The notes under the pieces are model-generated. The model had not been told where the DNA came from. It made no database searches and saw only the letters and a program-made list of their open reading frames with translations. From Lithospermum erythrorhizon (taxonomy: Eukaryota; Streptophyta; Magnoliopsida; Boraginales; Boraginaceae), in assembly GCA_019722365.1 (NCBI GenBank), contig JADFUC010001382.1:1-64000 (forward strand): a DNA stretch of 64,000 nt, read 5' to 3'. Position numbers and translations under genes: made by a program. The first letter of the stretch is position 1. Every line of letters begins with the position of its first letter. Positions 50,383 to 61,864 of the stretch are shown piece by piece.

Positions 50383-51529
50383 TGATAAGAATGATAGAGT
50401 ATGTAAATTATATTGAATAAACTCATGGAAATATATGGGCAAAGTAGCTCCATATTTATAGGTCTGATATCGAATCTTTATAGTAATAATATTAACTTGA
50501 TACACAAGTTATTACTAAAACTAATATGAAAATATTAATACTAATAATATCTTCAAAATTTTTCGAATCCGTACCGATACACTCCACACAGTTAGAGCAT
50601 GAACATCGGGAATGTCTAACTTGAAAATAAGATTTCGAGGTTTGATAAAAAATCTGAATCTTACATATTAAAACTTAACCGTAGTTACTCATGCATACTC
50701 CCTCAGAGCTAAAATGACAATTTAATGGGGTGCCATGTGTTTATGACAATAAGAAAACATCTGAGATATACGTGTAGGACCATTGACAGTCGAATAAATT
50801 AATTTGAGGCAGGAAAATCAGCAATGAAAACATTGGCGGAAGAACATTACCGGAGAACCAACTTTGAAACATTGGCGAGAGAGCATGTGAGGACCAAATA
50901 TGTATCACATGAGGCTTAATTCTTGACAAAGGAATAGTTGTTGTTGCGTTTAAGCTATTTCATGGCTTGTCTGTCATCATGGTCTACTCATTTCAGTAAT
51001 AAACTAATCTTCTCGACATGGAAAGTCGATCACAAGATAATAAAAATCAGACATCTTTCAATGAATGTCATTTCTTGAGGGCTTTCATGTTATGAATGAA
51101 TGTAATTGCAGAGACTTTCATCAATCTTCTGATCGTCAATAGCAACCCTTCGAAAAAGCAAAAAACTCTTAATTAAAGAAAATCGTAAAGTTGAAAAATA
51201 ATCTGGAACAATGAACGGAAAAGAAAGAATTTAATATATATAGTTATTAGAATGGTGGCTAATCATGTTGGTGCCACCCTTCCATTATGACTTGAGGAAA
51301 AACTCTCGAGATCTTAGGCTCGATGCATGATAGAATGATAGAGTAATGTAAAATTATATTGAATAAACTAGAAAGTAGGAAATATATGGGCAAGCCCAGC
51401 TCAGTATTTATAAGAGTCTGATATCAAATCTTTATAGTAATAATATTAACTGTACTCAAGTTATTACTAAAACTAATATAAATATTAATGCAATAATATC
51501 TTACAGATTTTGAGAATCGCGTCTCGATA
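50383..51529 (+). mobile_element. TRIM-like LTR element nested in the LINE
   Basis: Direct repeats 50383-50581 and 51328-51529 (TGATA(A)GAATGATAGAGTA ... TTTATAGTAATAATATTAAC ... CGATA) flank about 746 bp without coding capacity. After the left repeat, GTTAGAGCATGAACATCGGG resembles the common tRNA-Met primer site context ending AGAGCATGAAC. A GTTTG target-site duplication flanks it (50378-50382 and 51530-51534). The LINE frame is interrupted exactly here (RSFLET.. before, RVGDGCNIDIWTDPC after). Size and structure fit terminal-repeat retrotransposons in miniature. Confidence 0.85.
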
Positions 51530-51534
51530 GTTTG

Positions 51535-52728
51535 CGAGTGGGAGATGGGTGCAACATTGATATTTGGACCGATCCTTGTGTCCCGAGAGAAATAGATTTT
51601 AAGGTCCGTGGAGGGGGGAATGGGGAGTTCAACTCGGTTTCACAACTAATCACGGGGGGAGAGTGGGACATAAGTCGAATCGAAGGGCTGTTTAGGAGTG
51701 AAGATGCTTCAAATATTTTAGCCATTCCGTTGAGTAGACGCTTGTTGAGGGACAAACTCCTATGGCACTTTACAAAAAATGGGGTTTATATTACATACTC
51801 CAGATACAAGTGTGCTTGCCTAATGAAACGAAATGGAGAGTTGAGGGGTGATGTGTGTAGTACGGGGTCGACAGTAAATCCTTGTTGGAAAAATATTTGG
51901 GGTTTGAAGGTTTCACCACGGGTGAAATCTTTCATTTGGAAATGTGTTAATAACATTCTTCCAACGAAGGATCGACTTCGGCGTCGGGGTGTTTTGGTTA
52001 ACTCTAATTATGTGCTGTGTAAGAATGCAAGTGAGAATTTGCTTCATTTGTTTCTTCATTGCCCTTTTTCTTGCAGGATGTGGTTCTCTACTCCGTTGAA
52101 CATGTGCACCACTGGATATCCGTGGGCGTCTTTCAAGGAATGGTGGGCTCACATGTCAACTCAGTTTCACACACTCGGCTGCCCAGAGAACTTGGACAGT
52201 GTAGCATGTGTTTTGTGGTATTTATGGAAATATAGGAATGGGGTTGTATTTGGTGATGAGGTGCTCGATGGTGAAAAGATTTGGCAAACAGGGTACCTTC
52301 TTGATGCCAACTACAAGTCTGCCTGTTCTAAGCCCCAAACATCAACACTTCAACAGCAGGGGAGAACAAGCGAATCATGGCTCAAACCAATTCAGGGGGT
52401 GGATCAAGTCAGCAGCCGATGCAAGCTGGTGCAAAGCGACTGGTAATTGGTCTTAGCTGGAGTGCGTGGGCAGAAATGAAGATGGTGTTTTCTTGGGAGC
52501 TCGATTTGTGCAGCTGCCTTGGGTTGCCTCACCAATTGTAGCAGAAGCAATGGCTGTAAGGATGGGAGTGGAGTTCGCTTTTTCATACAACTGGAGGCGG
52601 CTTGAGGTCGAAAGCGATTCAAGACAACTTATTGAGATATTAACAGGGCGGCAGCAAGCAACCTCGGAGCTAGAGGTGATAGTGGGGACATCTTACACCT
52701 CACTAATTTATTTGGAGTCGAATATTTA
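51535..52728 (+). pseudogene. LINE C-terminal region: zf-RVT and RNase H
   Basis: An open frame 51532-52446 reads RVGDGCNIDIWTDPCVP, then SPRVKSFIWKCVNNILPTKD, LRRRGV, and HLFLHCPFSCRMW with the Cys/His knuckle. It is followed by VLWYLWKYRNGVVF, all typical of the zf-RVT domain at the end of plant LINE ORF2. After a stop at about 52446, another frame gives an RNase H-like segment (PIVAEAMAVRMGVEFAF, RRLEVESDSRQLIEIL; 52530-52650). It is the best preserved part of the element. Confidence 0.85.
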
Positions 52729-52884
52729 ATCTTCAATTCTTTCTTTAATTATAGTATTGTCAATATTTTAAAAGGCAGAATAAATTATATAAATTTTATA
52801 TTTTTAGAATAATGAATAATTCGTAATTGATGGTGGTGATTTTGAAAAAATCAATGATTAAAGTCGATTGAAGGGAGTAGAACA

Positions 52885-53844
52885 TTACTCTGCATACAAT
52901 GTTTGACAAATCTCAGAAAAAACTTCAACAATAACATTGTTGTAACAAGGAGAATTTAATAGCAAAAGACAATGCAAGAGCTTTTCAAGATCATGCGCTC
53001 CAAATATTTGATTTTCCACTATCATTTCCACAATTGATGTTCTGAAATCTCTATATGGATCATTTGAAGTCTTCTCCACAATTGAACATAAACCAATGTT
53101 ACCATTCTCACCCCTTCTTCTTCCTCCTCCTCTGCTTCTGCTTCTCCCTTGTTGCACCCTTCTATTTCGACTGCAAGAATTCTTCGATTTTGGGGTGCCA
53201 CGGTTCTTGTTCTGTTTGTAGTAGACTTCAGCTGGTATGCCTGGAACTTCAGAAACCTCTTGAAATTGCCAATCTCTTGTTTCAAATGCAGAATTTGTTT
53301 TGGCAATTTTCTTGGAAAATTGTCTGTTTTCATAGCCATTTTCCTCAACTGTTTGAGATTTTTGAGTTAATTCTGACAATATTGAGCTAACTGATCTCAC
53401 TGAGACCTCAGACGAACAACGACACATTGAGCTCTTGTTTTCTGCCAATTTCATCAACCTAAATGACTCTGCTGAGGCAGTTGAGAAGCTGCAGAATGTT
53501 TCATTTTCTTCACTGCTGAACAATCCACTGTAAGATGAAGAGCTGTTCTTCATCTTCAACTCCTTTGAATTATCATGCACTCTTTGGTCTGCATTACTCA
53601 TATCTTGGTCATTCTTGGTAAGTTTAGATTTCATTGGTTGGTTTAGATGACAATCTGTATGGTTTCTTGAAAATGGTTTGTGGGATTTGCCATTTTTTGG
53701 GAGAATTTGGGTGGTTTTGGTGATGAGAGGTGAACTGATTACAATGTCTGGTTCATTTTGAGGTTGACATAATGTGAATGAAGAAGGGAATAGTTTAGGG
53801 AATCTGTGAATGAAGTTGTGTATTCTCCATGAGAAGTGTAAGAA
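52885..53844 (-). CDS. OFP: OVATE family protein (OFP), intronless; start codon not resolved
   Basis: Plant-specific transcriptional repressor family controlling growth and organ shape, often with TALE homeodomain partners. The C-terminal OVATE domain spans the last about 60 residues (NDPYRDFRTSIVEMIVENQI, HDLEKLLHCLLLLNSPCYN, EVFSEICQTLY). Before it lie a basic stretch (RSRSRGGGRRR) and Ser-rich low-complexity sequence, as usual for OFPs. From the internal ATG at 53634 the product is 249 residues. The same frame is open for about 70 more codons upstream, to a stop at 53847-53845, and reads SWRIHNFIHRFPKLFPSSFT with LCQPQ, which looks like a genuine OFP N-terminus, but contains no ATG. An ATG one base out of frame lies directly before it (53830). 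A one-base assembly error near the start is likely. Confidence 0.85.
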   Translation of the reverse strand, partial: FLHFSWRIHNFIHRFPKLFPSSFTLCQPQNEPDIVISSPLITKTTQILPKNGKSHKPFSRNHTDCHLNQPMKSKLTKNDQDMSNADQRVHDNSKELKMKNSSSSYSGLFSSEENETFCSFSTASAESFRLMKLAENKSSMCRCSSEVSVRSVSSILSELTQKSQTVEENGYENRQFSKKIAKTNSAFETRDWQFQEVSEVPGIPAEVYYKQNKNRGTPKSKNSCSRNRRVQQGRSRSRGGGRRRGENGNIGLCSIVEKTSNDPYRDFRTSIVEMIVENQIFGAHDLEKLLHCLLLLNSPCYNNVIVEVFSEICQTLYAE

Positions 53845-53849
53845 TCAGA

Positions 53850-55541
53850 GTGGAGGTACTTCATACTTGCATATATAGAGGTGTGTTTGAATTTTGATGA
53901 TGTAATGTGTTTAAATATTCCCTTTGAGTAGACTAACATGTGCAAGTACCAAGTTTGGCCCCATGTTGGAGTAAATTATTAAGATTGAGGTCTTGTTCCA
54001 ATCTCATCAAAATGAGTTCTAGTTAGGGTATTAATCATTCTTTACTCATTGTTTGGTTAATTAATTGACATATAGTTCATCTTTTTCATCCGTTTGTGTA
54101 CAAAAATCAAATCAAATTAAGTCATACTCGGTATTAGGCTAAGTGAGTGTCCTATAAAAAGTATGTAATTCTCGATTAATATGCTGGGGTCACAACACGA
54201 GAAACGGCTTCGGTTTATTAATGATGTGTTTATTAATTTTATTAGTCTTCAAGCATTACTCAATTTTAATATAGAAATGAAGTAGCGTTATTAAAATGTC
54301 TTGAATTCTAGGTAGGCACAATTTAAAACACTTATCAAAAAAAGTTTACCAAAATTATTCTATGCCTAGTACGAGGAATACGCAAAAGGTAAAAATGAAC
54401 ACATATAATTGATATTAATGAATTCTTTTTACAGAAAATGAATGCGTATTCGCAAATGTAGCAAAAGAAGATAAATATATATTATAAAATGGTATGATTA
54501 GTATTTTTATATATCGTTAATGAGCAAAAACAATAAGGCAAGTAACTTCGACTCTCTTCTTCCACTAACTCAAAACTCTAGCTCCCTTAGATATAACTTT
54601 CTCTACCTTATCTTCAGTTTCTCCTTCTCTATGATCGTAGTTTTACACCTTCTTATTCGTACTCTCTATTGTACTACTTCTAACATGATCATGTTTGACA
54701 TTTCATGCTCATCGCTATAATCCTTACAATATAAGTGACCTTATTGTCATCTTGTAATATGTATCGTTAATCCATTGGTCTTGTGGGGTTCTTATTATCA
54801 CATAACACTCCAAATATGTTTTTTATCATTTAACGTCGCCATTCTATTACTATTCTTCTAAATCATTGCCTCCAAATACTTGAATTCAATAATATTCCAC
54901 AATCTTTTGCATCCCTACACCTATTTAGTAATGATTATTATATTTTTGTAATATCAACATTTCATGGATTTAGTCTTAAGGAAAATATACTATTAAGAGT
55001 CAATTTAGTACATCTTAAAAGTTCAAACAAGCCTGTGTGCATTTTGTAATGGACATTGGACTCGAGACAATATTCAACTATAAATCAATAGACACCATAT
55101 GGCGTAGGGAGTACGGACTACAACTTGCTAAGTGCGGATTAAAATTAATCATAATAAGGATGTCAGAATTTCGAATTTCCTAATGAGCCAATAATAAAAT
55201 CCAAAAGAGCATATGTAACGTTGCCACATGCACTATTTTAGCTACATTGTCTAGATAACTTGATGAGTCATAGTTCATAAATTTTGTCTAGATAAATCTA
55301 AGTTCATTATTATATAGTCCACAGTTTCTTTTTTTAACGGGCCTGCAGTCGTCACTCTTCAATGTGGATACCGAGTAAATCTTAATTTGGCCTTAATAGT
55401 GCAAGTGCGTAAATCATTTGAAGCTGAGTCGTGTGTGACGTCTTTCTGCCAAGAAAGTGTTGATAGGAAAAATCGAACTCATTATGAGCTCATAGTCCTT
55501 GACTCATTATACTCAACTAACTTGACTGCACAATGAGATTA
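53850..55541. other. Upstream region of the OFP gene, intergenic
   Basis: Probable promoter and spacer; TATATA motifs occur at about 53873-53877. A plus-strand open frame at 54520-54720 encodes a hydrophobic stretch but has no support from neighbours. No transposon motif was recognised. Confidence 0.4.
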
Positions 55542-55800
55542 CTCCATCCGTTCCCTTTCAGTTGTCTTTCTAGGTCAATTTTTTTGTTTCAAAGTACTTA
55601 TCTTTTAGCATAGAAAATTGTAATTTTACATTTTCAATGTATTTTTTGTCTACTTTTTCTTATTAAATTATCAACCAACCAATGATATAGTTTCAATTAA
55701 TTGTCATTCTACATTTTCAATGTACTTTTTGACTATTTTTTCATTTTTTTTTAATTTATGTACAATATTTAAAAGCCAAGCCCAAAGGAAAGCGGAGGAG
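55542..55800. mobile_element. Stowaway-like MITE
   Basis: 259 bp. The left end CTCCATCCGTTCCCTTT and right end AAAGGAAAGCGGAGGAG are imperfect inverted repeats matching the Stowaway consensus (CTCCCTCCGT...). TA target duplications lie at 55540-55541 and 55801-55802. The interior is AT-rich and non-coding. Confidence 0.8.
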
Positions 55801-55802
55801 TA

Positions 55803-56501
55803 TTATATACACTTGTTAATTATACTAACGATAGTTTCATATAAATATAAAACTGTCATACTAACCGTCCCTCAAGAACTTGTCCTGTAATACTAACAAT
55901 AGTTTCATGATACATTGCACAAGAGTGTATGGGATTCTCTCTTGTTTTTAACAAAATATTCCCTCCATCTTTAAATAATTAATTATTTATTTGAAAGATC
56001 TCATTTTATTTAATCATTTTTATACTCAATGACCTTTTGTATTCCTCACTTTTAATTTTTTTTGTTTCCTATTTTTCCTCTTTAATTGAGAACTTGGTTA
56101 CTCATTCAAAATAACTAGCATAATTAACAGTGGCAAGGATATTGTGAAAACGGCATATGAAGCCAAAATCACAAAGCAATTCATTCATACAAAATTTAAA
56201 TATGTGAAAAAACACCCTTAAAATATTATGTAAAACTTTTGGAAATTTCTTAGTTCTGAGAGTTTTCTTCTAGATTTTTGCATTAAAGTGTCAATTGGAC
56301 ATGTATTTCATATCATATGTGTTGATTATTGATTGGGGAGAAGCGTCGCGTAAAGCTTTATTTTCTATTCAATGCTTAATTAAAATTTCTCCAAAAATCC
56401 GTCGAACACTTTTTCCTCAATAAATTGCTAATCGCGTTTCGTAAATTGACCCAAACAATCCTTTGAATAAAAATTTATCTTATTAGTTTAAGTGTATATA
56501 T

Positions 56502-56534
<33 letters not shown>

Positions 56535-58280
56535 CAATTATATTTATTTTAAATTTTAAATAACATAGCATTTTGATGCTCTAATTTAATTTCGGAACCG
56601 TTAGAAAAAAATTGACTCAGCTTGAAAGAAATTTCCAAAACTTTATCTTAAATATGAAAAATACACAATGTAACATAATTTCTAAGACATAGTATTTTAA
56701 ATAGAGTTGCTTTTTTCAAAATTGAGGCGGTAATTATGCTTTGTTGCTCATAAGAAAGAAACAATTAGAATGATAACTCGAATAATAAAAGCGAACATAA
56801 AGAATATGGTACTAATCAATTTAACTAACATGAGAATATCACGGTTGCAGCTTCAGTTATAATTCAACTGATTAGCAAGAAAAATAAAGAAAAAATGGAA
56901 ACAATCAAATATTATGCAAGTATGTTTATACTAAATACTCCGTGGAAAAAAAATCATGACGATTATTATTTAAATTACAGGACTATAGATGGAGAAATCG
57001 GCAATGAAATTGAAATTTTTTCACAAACTTAAATTTGATACTACGAAATCTTAGAACAAGTCATGAATTTGAGAGAATGTATGAAGAGAGTATGTCTGAT
57101 TGAAAAAAAAATGGCAAAATTTTGGGAGGTTTCAAGAGATATTTGATTTTAAGTACCATTACTCACACGTAATCATTGTTTAAATTTTAAACAAATTAGG
57201 TCAATTTATATTATACCCTCAAATTTATTTTAATATTTGATTTTTTTAAAGTAAGGAAGGGTAAAAATGGGATATGATTTTGGTGAAGAAATAATTACCA
57301 TACACCTATTCTCTTTACATATAGCTATAGATAAAATTGTAGTTTTATTTCTTAATTATTAATCTCTTCCTAAAATAATTTTAAATTAAATGATCAAATA
57401 TATTTTGACGAAGAGGACGTTATTACCCATACCATAATGATTTAACTGGTCGTAGCTAGATTGAAATTAATTATTCTACACCCAATCATCTTTCAAATTT
57501 GGGTGCAAGCATCTAGTTCATCATTCTTTGTAGGGTGTGGAGCACATACCTTGAGGGCCAAATGTTCCATAAATACCGCCACCCTTTTCTCAGTCGAAGA
57601 ATGTTTGTATCCTTATGGCTTATTCACTTATTCTTAATATGGAATAAATATGATGATTGATAGTCGATGATATCATTTAGTTGTAATACTATATAGATTG
57701 AAATTAATTTTAAAAAATGAAATAAATACTATAGGCAATCAACTAAAAGAAATTCATATGATTTTATAGTTATTTTACAAGGAAAGAATATGAACATTCC
57801 CAGTAAACAAGATTTTTTACTATTTTTTAGAAAATGAAAAGCAGCAAACTCTTTAAATATACTTGGTAGGTTCGATTTAAAATAATTCTCATGCTCTTAA
57901 TGTTTTTTTCTTCTTTATCATGTTCTTAAAGTTGATAAAACATGAGGAGGTCTACACAGTTTTTTGGAGTATAATAACTAAATAAATATGAAACGATTTC
58001 ACTTTACTCGAGCCAATGCAATCCCATAATTAATTCCTTAATTCCAAATTCAAACGTTCTCCATATAATTAGCTGACTCCATATACAGAACTCAATGCAT
58101 CCAAGAAAGACGGACAATACGGAGATCAAAACCCATCCAACAATATAAAGATATAAAATAATGTGTCAGAAGTAAGCATTATTTATTCAGCATTTCAAAT
58201 GCTCGAATCATACCGAGTTAATAGTACAGTGTAAAAGATTTTTGCTAGTGACAAAGAACATTCTAGCTTCGAAACTCACT
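55803..58280. other. Intergenic, AT-rich, no gene
   Basis: Contains an (AT)n microsatellite at about 56509-56534 and a lone Stowaway-type terminus (TTCCCTCCATC, about 55961) without a partner. No coding region is supported. Confidence 0.5.
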
Positions 58281-60600
58281 CATCGTTAATGTGAGAGTTG
58301 AAGCCAAATTTCGGCTAAAAAAGGGGAAGATCGGGAGCAGATCGGGACTTCCAAAGTCCCGACTCAAGTCCCAACGTAGTGCCAAAATAAGTCCAGAAGA
58401 ACTTGGGGAGGTGATCGGGACTTACCAAGTCCCGATGCGTGCTGATTTGAGCCGGTTACATTATTTAATTTCGGTTTTAAATCGATTTAGGTTTTAAGAC
58501 ACAAGTCTATTGTAAGCGCATAAATTTGGGTCCTCTTGTTGATTATTCAGTGGTATTGGAAATACCACCTGAGGTGAGGATCCCAAAATATAGAGAATTC
58601 ATGAGAGTTTCAAGAGAGTTTATATGAGAGGCTTGTAATTGTGATTTTCATGTCTATGAGAAAACACCCAATAAAAGATCTTCTTTTTAGAGATTTGAAG
58701 ATGTTAGTACTTCAATTGCTAGATGGTAAAATAGGGCTTTTGAGTCATGTAACCAATTCTTCCTGAAGTTATTAGTGGATCTGCAGCAAGCTGGATTAGC
58801 TCTCGCATTGAGGGTGAACCTGCTGGAATTATGAGATAATCGATCTCATAAAATGTCCGTTGAACAATTTGATTGTACAACCTATTTGTTCATTCATAAT
58901 ATGTAAGTTCAATATATGTTAATTGTTGGACAATTAATATTTAGGATTTAATGGTATTGACATTAGAGTTCACGATGACTGCAAGTCGCTAGTAATCAAT
59001 ATATTAAACTAATAGTCGGTTAATATTGTTTACAGCTCTCTTACTCTTGTTAAAGCTGTCACAAAAGATGTCTTTAAACATTAAACCAAACTATATAATA
59101 TTGTATAAAGTGAAACGTAGAAGGAAGCGATTCGTGGCCAGAAAATCCAAGTCTCGGGATAGGGGGGAGTAGATTAAATTTCACGTGGCTAGAGGAGAGG
59201 GGAATGGAAGAGTTTTCTTCTCCTAAAAACTCTCTTTGTGTTGCCTATTTAAGAGGCTTAAACCTACACAATTCAAGAATGTTAATGCTCATATTTTTGT
59301 TTTTAAGAAAAAAGCCTCCTCACTGAAATAGCCGAACCCACTCCCGCTTTGAAAAAGTGATTTCTTTCATCTTTGTTCCAGTTTTTCTACTTTAATTATT
59401 CTAGTAAAGCGTCACGGAAGGATTCGTCAATTTCTTTGGTGTGGATACTTGGAGATACTCTATGTTAGTATTGTGACGTCGTTTTCCTACGCCAATTTAT
59501 TCCAAGAAGAAAGGTACACGGGAGGGCCGAAAATATTGGAGGTTAGCGAGATAGAAAATTCTATCTCCCGAGAAAGCTCATCTTCTCCTTGAAGCAGCCA
59601 TTTTCTTTCCTAAAAACTCTTGACTTGGATTCTACAACATCTTGTATGATTGAATCCTTGTCTTGATTTCTTTCTTATTTCCTTTCTCTTGAATCAATGA
59701 AGGAGCATTTTTGGACCAAAACCAATGAGGCTTGTTGGTGTTGGTGTTGGGATCTTCCACGGCCATGAGTTGCTCAGAAGCATACCGTGCTTAACTTCAT
59801 CTTCCACTTCCCCAATGACTTGATGGTTGATGGTTCTTCGTGAACACTTTTGCTTTCGGTGAGTCTTTTGGTTTCTAGATTTCATCTTCATCTCGGCCTT
59901 GTTGTTTTATTTGGAAGATGGATGGTTTTGATGATGCATGATCCGATGGTGGTGGAAGGTCTTGTGATGGTTGGAGTTTTGGGGTTGTCCTCTTGGTTGT
60001 TCATTGATACTTACCTCCTCGCCCCCCAATGATTTGAAGGTTGGTTTGTGATATCATGGACTTTGGTGGTTTCTTCAACTTCTCCCCCCTTTTCACTAGT
60101 TCTTCTATCACGTTTTTGGGTCATTGTGATGGTGTTCATCGGTTCTCACGCGGTTGCTCCGGTGGTTGGGGAACCGATGGGAAGACCAACGGTTGGGAGT
60201 TGAACGGTTGGTAGGTGAACCGTTTGGGAAAACGAAAGGGTGGAAGGTGAACGGTTGTGGCTCTTGGCTTTTGGGTTGGCACCCCTTTGGCTTCAAGACC
60301 CTTCATGGTCCCTTTGACCGGTTGACTTGGCTTGGATTTATTTCATGACTCGCTTGGCACCGCGGCTGTGACTTGACTCGGTTTGGTTGCATGATACACC
60401 AGCGACTTGATGCTCATGGACTTGACCGAGTTGAATGGACTTGGAGCTTGGTTTGGCCCACTTGGACTTGGTCCTTGTGGGCTTGATTTCTATCTATCTT
60501 TGATTTTATGTATTTCAATACCAGAGTTTATCCTATGTAATACGTTTGGGGAGTGCGAGAATCCCGTTCAAATGATTTGTATCTTCGAATTTTATTTTTA
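58281..60600. other. Unassigned repetitive-looking region
   Basis: 58330-58440 holds inverted GATCGGGACTT/AAGTCCCGA segments in several copies. 59690-60350 is G/T-rich on the plus strand with repeated GGTTGG/GAACGGTTG words and open frames that look like composition effects. No conserved domain recognised. The base composition and AGAGTTT-rich stretches (58600) would fit an old retrotransposon, but no LTR pair or motif supports that. Confidence 0.3.
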
Positions 60601-61049
60601 ATAAAGAAAATAGAAGCTCGAAGTGTGCTTGGTGAAGAAAAGAAAAAAGAAAAGAAAGGTACACTCTTGTAGTTCATATGTTTATTATTTTTGTATGCAA
60701 TCCCTTAGTATCCTGGAATTAAATGTCAGATAGTTCGGAAGCTGTTTATATCTTAAGAACTTGACAGTATCGAGCAGGGTTACTTGAATACAATTAGCAA
60801 ACAATGCATGAAATATTTTGAATTGTGGACTCTTGCATGTTTTAATTTATGTTTAATGGTGTTTTAATTCTTATTGATGAATTATGTTAATAAAATAATT
60901 AAATTTAATTAAATATTAATTATTTTGAAGTGTCAATGTATGAAAAAATTTGAAATAATATTTAGATTTTGACAATTTTAGAATTAATTTTATGTTAGTT
61001 TATTAATTGGAAGCAGTAAAAACCATAGATTACTGTGTGCTAGAATTGT

Positions 61050-61420
61050 ATGGATGGAAAGGCTTCAGGTTCTGTTCTTGTCTGTCTAAATTTGACGACA
61101 CCGACCCCCAGGTCGGCGTCGGTAGTGAAGTCATCTAGATCGCGAAAGTCAAGGCGGGTTGACTTCGGTCAATCAGTCAACTTCGTTGACCCATTCCATG
61201 ACTCTGGGGTCAAGCCTGAGTTTGACCCGTCCGGGCCGGTCGATTGGCTTTACGTAGCGATGCCACGTGGACGACTGCGTGTTTGCCACGCCATGACCAC
61301 GTCCCAGTGTCGCGTCTTGGTTTGGGCGTGCGTTTTGGACGTCCAAACCGTGTTCGGAAGTATGAGCCGGACGCCCAATCCACCCCAATCTAGCCTCGTG
61401 TGGTTTGCATGTTGAAATTT
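61050..61420 (+). other. GC-rich island, unknown
   Basis: A 370 bp GC-rich block in AT-rich surroundings. It includes a CACGTGG core (61263), several GTTGAC/GTCAAC words and CGTCC repeats. Frames are open on both strands here because stop codons are rare at this composition. I cannot decide between a host CpG-rich segment and part of an LTR. Confidence 0.35.
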
Positions 61421-61647
61421 GGAGGTGGGCCGACTCTTTATGCAACGGTTTTTAGGTTCTTTGATTTGGTCCATTTGATTTATTAAATGGGTCAATTGAG
61501 TTTTGGTTTGATACAAACTCAATTCTTGATGAATTTTTGTCAAAATTGATTTATTGGACATCAATTGAATTGAATTAATTTAATTTATTGATAAAAATTA
61601 TTTTAATCACATTAAAATTAGTTCTAATTAGATTAGATTAAATATTA

Positions 61648-61862
61648 CTCCCTCCATCCAACTTTAATTGACTAATTTCTATTTTGGATGTCCACCTTTA
61701 CTACCCCAATTTCTAAAAAAAAAACTATTAAATTCCCTTTCTATCCTTATTTGATTATTCATGGTTAAATGAAGGGTAAAACTAAACATGTACCATAAGT
61801 CAACTCATTTATTAAAAAGTAGCAAAAGTCAAATTGTCCCAATTAAATTTGGACGAATGGAG
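61648..61862. mobile_element. Stowaway-like MITE
   Basis: 215 bp. Left end CTCCCTCCATCCAACTTTAA and right end TTAAATTTGGACGAATGGAG are inverted repeats, with TA on both sides (61646-61647, 61863-61864). The interior is AT-rich and non-coding. Confidence 0.85.
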
Positions 61863-61864
61863 TA

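Larger units (their letters stand above)
48250..52730 (+). mobile_element. Non-LTR retrotransposon (LINE) with RNase H, 5'-truncated
   Basis: No endonuclease domain is recognisable, so the copy appears to start inside ORF2. It includes RT (48300-50340), an inserted TRIM-like element (50383-51529), then the zinc-knuckle zf-RVT domain and an RVT_3-type RNase H (51535-52700). It ends about 150 bp before the stop codon of the OVATE gene. No poly(A) tail is visible at the 3' end, so that border is approximate. Confidence 0.8.

Noticed and set aside
53055..53390. Plus-strand hydrophobic ORFs (FFLLLCFCFSLV)
   Set aside because: Antisense shadow of the Arg/Ser-rich part of the OFP gene.
60108..60348. 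Trp/Gly-rich ORFs suggesting a repeat protein
   Set aside because: Arise from GGTTGG/GAACGG word repetition; open on both strands and no conserved pattern.
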